NCBI GenBank assembly: GCA_027055635.1
Contig: JALUMZ010000202.1
Coordinates: 1 to 8,349, forward strand
DNA from: Campylobacteraceae bacterium
GTDB lineage: Bacteria; Campylobacterota; Campylobacteria; Campylobacterales; Sulfurospirillaceae
Length of the DNA: 8,349 bases
Direction: 5' to 3'
Each line of letters opens with the position of its first letter. Within the stretch, counting starts at the first letter, position 1. Made by a program: the position numbers and the translations under genes. Shown in pieces: positions 6,343 to 8,349 of this stretch. The notes beneath the pieces are model-generated. The model did no database searches. It saw only the letters and a program-made list of their open reading frames with translations, and was not told where the DNA came from.

Positions 6343-7221
6343 GTGTTGTATATAAGTGTTCAAAAATTGACCATCTTATTTCAGAAAATGACCATTTTTA
6401 TACTACTTTTATCTTTAAATTTAATAGCTAGCGAACAAATAACACTGGGAATTACCGGTGTTGCTTTAAAAAAAGATATTTCCACACTGATAGAATTGAA
6501 AAATTATTTGATAAAAAAAACAAATCTTGATATAAAAATTAAATTTGCTAAAAGTTACTCAAGCATGAGACATTTGATACTAGATAGTGATGTAGATGTA
6601 GCTTATATTTGCGGAGCAACCTATATTGATCTTCTACCTTCTAAACTAATAAAACTTATGGTATTGCCTATTGTTAACAAAAAACCATATTATTATTCTC
6701 TTATCATTGCAAAAAATGGAACCAAATACAAAAAGATTGATGATTTTAAAAATAGTATATTTGCTATGAGTGACCCGGAGTCAAACTCTGGATCATTGGT
6801 AACAAGATATAAACTTGATAAAAAAGGATATAAAGACAATCATTTTTTTAAAAAAATTATCTATACTTACGACCATGGGGAATCAATAACAGCTGTAATA
6901 GATGGATATACAAACGGAGCAAGTGTTGATAGTGTAGTTTATTTTGCTTTTTTAAAGAATTATCCAAAACTCGCTAAAAAACTAAAAATTGTAGAAAAAT
7001 TTGGTCCTTATCCCATACCTCCTTTTGTCGTAAGAACTTCTTTGCCAAAGCAAGAACAATTAAAACTGACAAATGCTTTTTTAAATATGCACAAAAACAA
7101 AAAAGGCCTGAAAATACTAAGTGCTTTAGCGATACAAAGATTTTCTCTACCAAATAATCTCTCATATCAAAAAATACGAGAGATAAAAAAATATCTAGCC
7201 GACTTTAAGTATGATAAATAA
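6343..7221 (+). CDS. aioX: AioX-like periplasmic (PhnD-type) arsenite sensor protein
   Basis: From the GTG at 6343 the protein has 292 residues. The frame can be extended to an ATG at 6286, but that start has no ribosome site and would put the signal peptide too far inside. A hydrophobic segment (about residues 17-28) ending I-A-S forms the signal peptide. The mature part fits the phosphate/phosphonate-binding (PhnD) fold: I-T-L-G-I-T-G at its start, D-V-D-V-A-Y-I-C-G-A, S-D-P-E-S-N-S-G-S (the ligand-loop S-x-S-G motif) and a C-terminal P-P-F-V-V-R. It has one cysteine, C90, exactly in the hinge motif where AioX proteins carry the cysteine reported to bind arsenite. It is divergent from aioBA and overlaps the following kinase gene by 11 bp, matching the aioX-aioS arrangement. 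Sequence similarity to known AioX cannot be scored here. A generic PhnD-like sensor is the alternative. Confidence 0.78.
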   Translation: MLYISVQKLTILFQKMTIFILLLSLNLIASEQITLGITGVALKKDISTLIELKNYLIKKTNLDIKIKFAKSYSSMRHLILDSDVDVAYICGATYIDLLPSKLIKLMVLPIVNKKPYYYSLIIAKNGTKYKKIDDFKNSIFAMSDPESNSGSLVTRYKLDKKGYKDNHFFKKIIYTYDHGESITAVIDGYTNGASVDSVVYFAFLKNYPKLAKKLKIVEKFGPYPIPPFVVRTSLPKQEQLKLTNAFLNMHKNKKGLKILSALAIQRFSLPNNLSYQKIREIKKYLADFKYDK

Positions 7222-8349
7222 ATTAGTATCTTTATCAATAAAAATAAAAATCACATTTACTATATTTTTTATTATCCTGTTTTTTTCAATTGGTATGATT
7301 TATACAGCAAAAATCACTTTAACCAAAAACCTAACAAGCTCATCTGTAAATATTACAAAAGATTTAATCCAAGTAAATGAAACTTTTATCATTAAATCCC
7401 TTTTAGAAGATGATTATTGGAGCATCTATGAGGTTTTAAAATCATTAAGTAATTTAGAAGTGATAAAATCCATAGGATTGATAAATAATAAAAATATTGT
7501 AATAGCTCACACACAAACTGATAAATACAGCATATATCAAAAGTTTGACTTACGCAATTTTAAAGGTACAAAGATACCTTTGATGAGTGAAAATTTAAAG
7601 CTTGGCACATTTGTTGTCACTATAAACAAAGATGCCGTAAATTTTTTGTTTAAAAATATAGATAAAAATCTAATAATAGCTATGATTATCTTGGTTTTTA
7701 TATCATTTTTAATCGCATATTTTATCTCTTATAGAATCATAAAAAGACTAGATATACTTTCATACAATGCAAAACAGATACAAGATGGTCATTTAGATAA
7801 AATCATCAACTATAAATCACTAGAAAAAGATGAAATATCTATGTTTCAAGAATCTATGCAAATAATCTTAAATCAGCTTAACAGCTCCATTTCAAATGAG
7901 CAAAATCTAAAAGTTTTTTATCATGAAATTTTAAGAGGACTTAACGAACTAGTAGTGATTAGTGATGAAAGATTTTCCATTTTATACCATAATGAGCATA
8001 ATTTTAGAAGCCTGATATGCACAAATACAAATTTTAGAGATGATATTTTAATAAAAATAAAACAAAATCTTGATGAAGGAGTCGATAAATTTATCTTGGA
8101 AATAAAACCTGATGATAAAGAAAAACTATATTTATATGTCATATCCGAGCAAATTAACAACAGATATTCATTTTCATTTACAGATATAACAAAGATAAAG
8201 ACACTAGAAGAAAAACAAAAGCTAGTAAGCTCTTTTGAGTTAATAGGTGAAATCAGCTCAAGCGTAGTTCACGAGATAAAAAATTATCTCCAACCGATTA
8301 AACTACTTGTAGAACAAGATAAGTTAGACAAGGAAGACCACAATAGAAT
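7211..8349 (+). CDS. aioS: Membrane sensor histidine kinase, AioS-like (partial, runs off right edge)
   Basis: The frame from ATG 7211 is open for 379 codons to the window end. The start overlaps the aioX end by 11 bp and lacks a clear Shine-Dalgarno, which points to translational coupling. Order of parts: membrane segment about 14-32; periplasmic domain about 33-153; second membrane segment about 154-172; HAMP linker about 174-226 (with K-D-E-I-S-M-F); a PAS-like domain about 230-330 ending in F-T-D-I-T-K-I-K; then the H-box G-E-I-S-S-S-V-V-H354-E-I-K-N, with H354 as phosphoacceptor. The H-box resembles those of NtrB-type kinases. The ATP-binding domain and any response regulator gene lie outside. 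The periplasmic domain would receive the signal from AioX. Assignment as AioS rests mainly on context, while the histidine kinase call itself is secure. GC content is noticeably low. Confidence 0.82.
   Translation, partial: MINKLVSLSIKIKITFTIFFIILFFSIGMIYTAKITLTKNLTSSSVNITKDLIQVNETFIIKSLLEDDYWSIYEVLKSLSNLEVIKSIGLINNKNIVIAHTQTDKYSIYQKFDLRNFKGTKIPLMSENLKLGTFVVTINKDAVNFLFKNIDKNLIIAMIILVFISFLIAYFISYRIIKRLDILSYNAKQIQDGHLDKIINYKSLEKDEISMFQESMQIILNQLNSSISNEQNLKVFYHEILRGLNELVVISDERFSILYHNEHNFRSLICTNTNFRDDILIKIKQNLDEGVDKFILEIKPDDKEKLYLYVISEQINNRYSFSFTDITKIKTLEEKQKLVSSFELIGEISSSVVHEIKNYLQPIKLLVEQDKLDKEDHNR

Noticed and set aside
6974..8160. Minus-strand open frames opposite aioX (6974-7165) and the kinase (7921-8160)
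   Set aside because: They overlap coding sequence with clear domain structure on the plus strand, and their low-complexity composition mirrors the AT-rich sense strand.

Overview
The window looks like an arsenic-metabolism island from a low-GC member of the Campylobacterota (Epsilonproteobacteria, in the broad Sulfurimonas/Sulfurospirillum/Arcobacter range). That placement is an inference from AT-rich composition, codon use and the style of the proteins, and no taxonomic marker gene is present. Two arsenic modules sit side by side: a periplasmic arsenite-oxidation module (aio) with its own sensory genes, and a cytoplasmic detoxification operon (ars) with an unusual thiol-redox tail.

Layout. 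Positions 1-2940 (minus strand) hold a compact operon read right to left: arsR, arsB, arsC, a CcdA-type membrane thiol transporter gene, and a secreted thioredoxin-fold gene cut by the left edge. Spacings are 4-9 bp, and arsR and arsB overlap by 17 bp. A good sigma70-type promoter (TTGATA-N17-TACAAT) lies just before arsR, with an inverted repeat over its -35 that is a likely ArsR operator. A strong hairpin near 3169-3206 separates this operon from aioBA. Positions 3209-6169 (minus strand) hold aioB (Tat-exported Rieske subunit) followed 3 bp later by aioA (molybdopterin catalytic subunit), both full length with all expected cofactor and active-site residues. The divergent intergenic region 6170-6342 holds an inverted repeat and a pair of 11-bp-phased direct repeats. 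On the plus strand, 6343-8349 hold a PhnD-like periplasmic binding protein of AioX type and an overlapping membrane histidine kinase (AioS-like) that runs off the right edge just after its phosphoacceptor His.

How it probably works (inference from known families). AioX senses periplasmic arsenite through its single cysteine and signals through the kinase to a response regulator presumably encoded beyond the right edge, which turns on aioBA. AioBA oxidises As(III) to As(V) in the periplasm. Arsenate that enters the cell is reduced by the thioredoxin-coupled ArsC, and arsenite is expelled by ArsB, all under ArsR control. The CcdA/thioredoxin pair would carry reducing power across the membrane. 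Its exact role in an ars operon is unclear and is the most open question in the window.

Not present in the window: a cytochrome c electron acceptor for AioBA, molybdenum-cofactor genes, the response regulator, any RNA gene, transposase, or CRISPR array.
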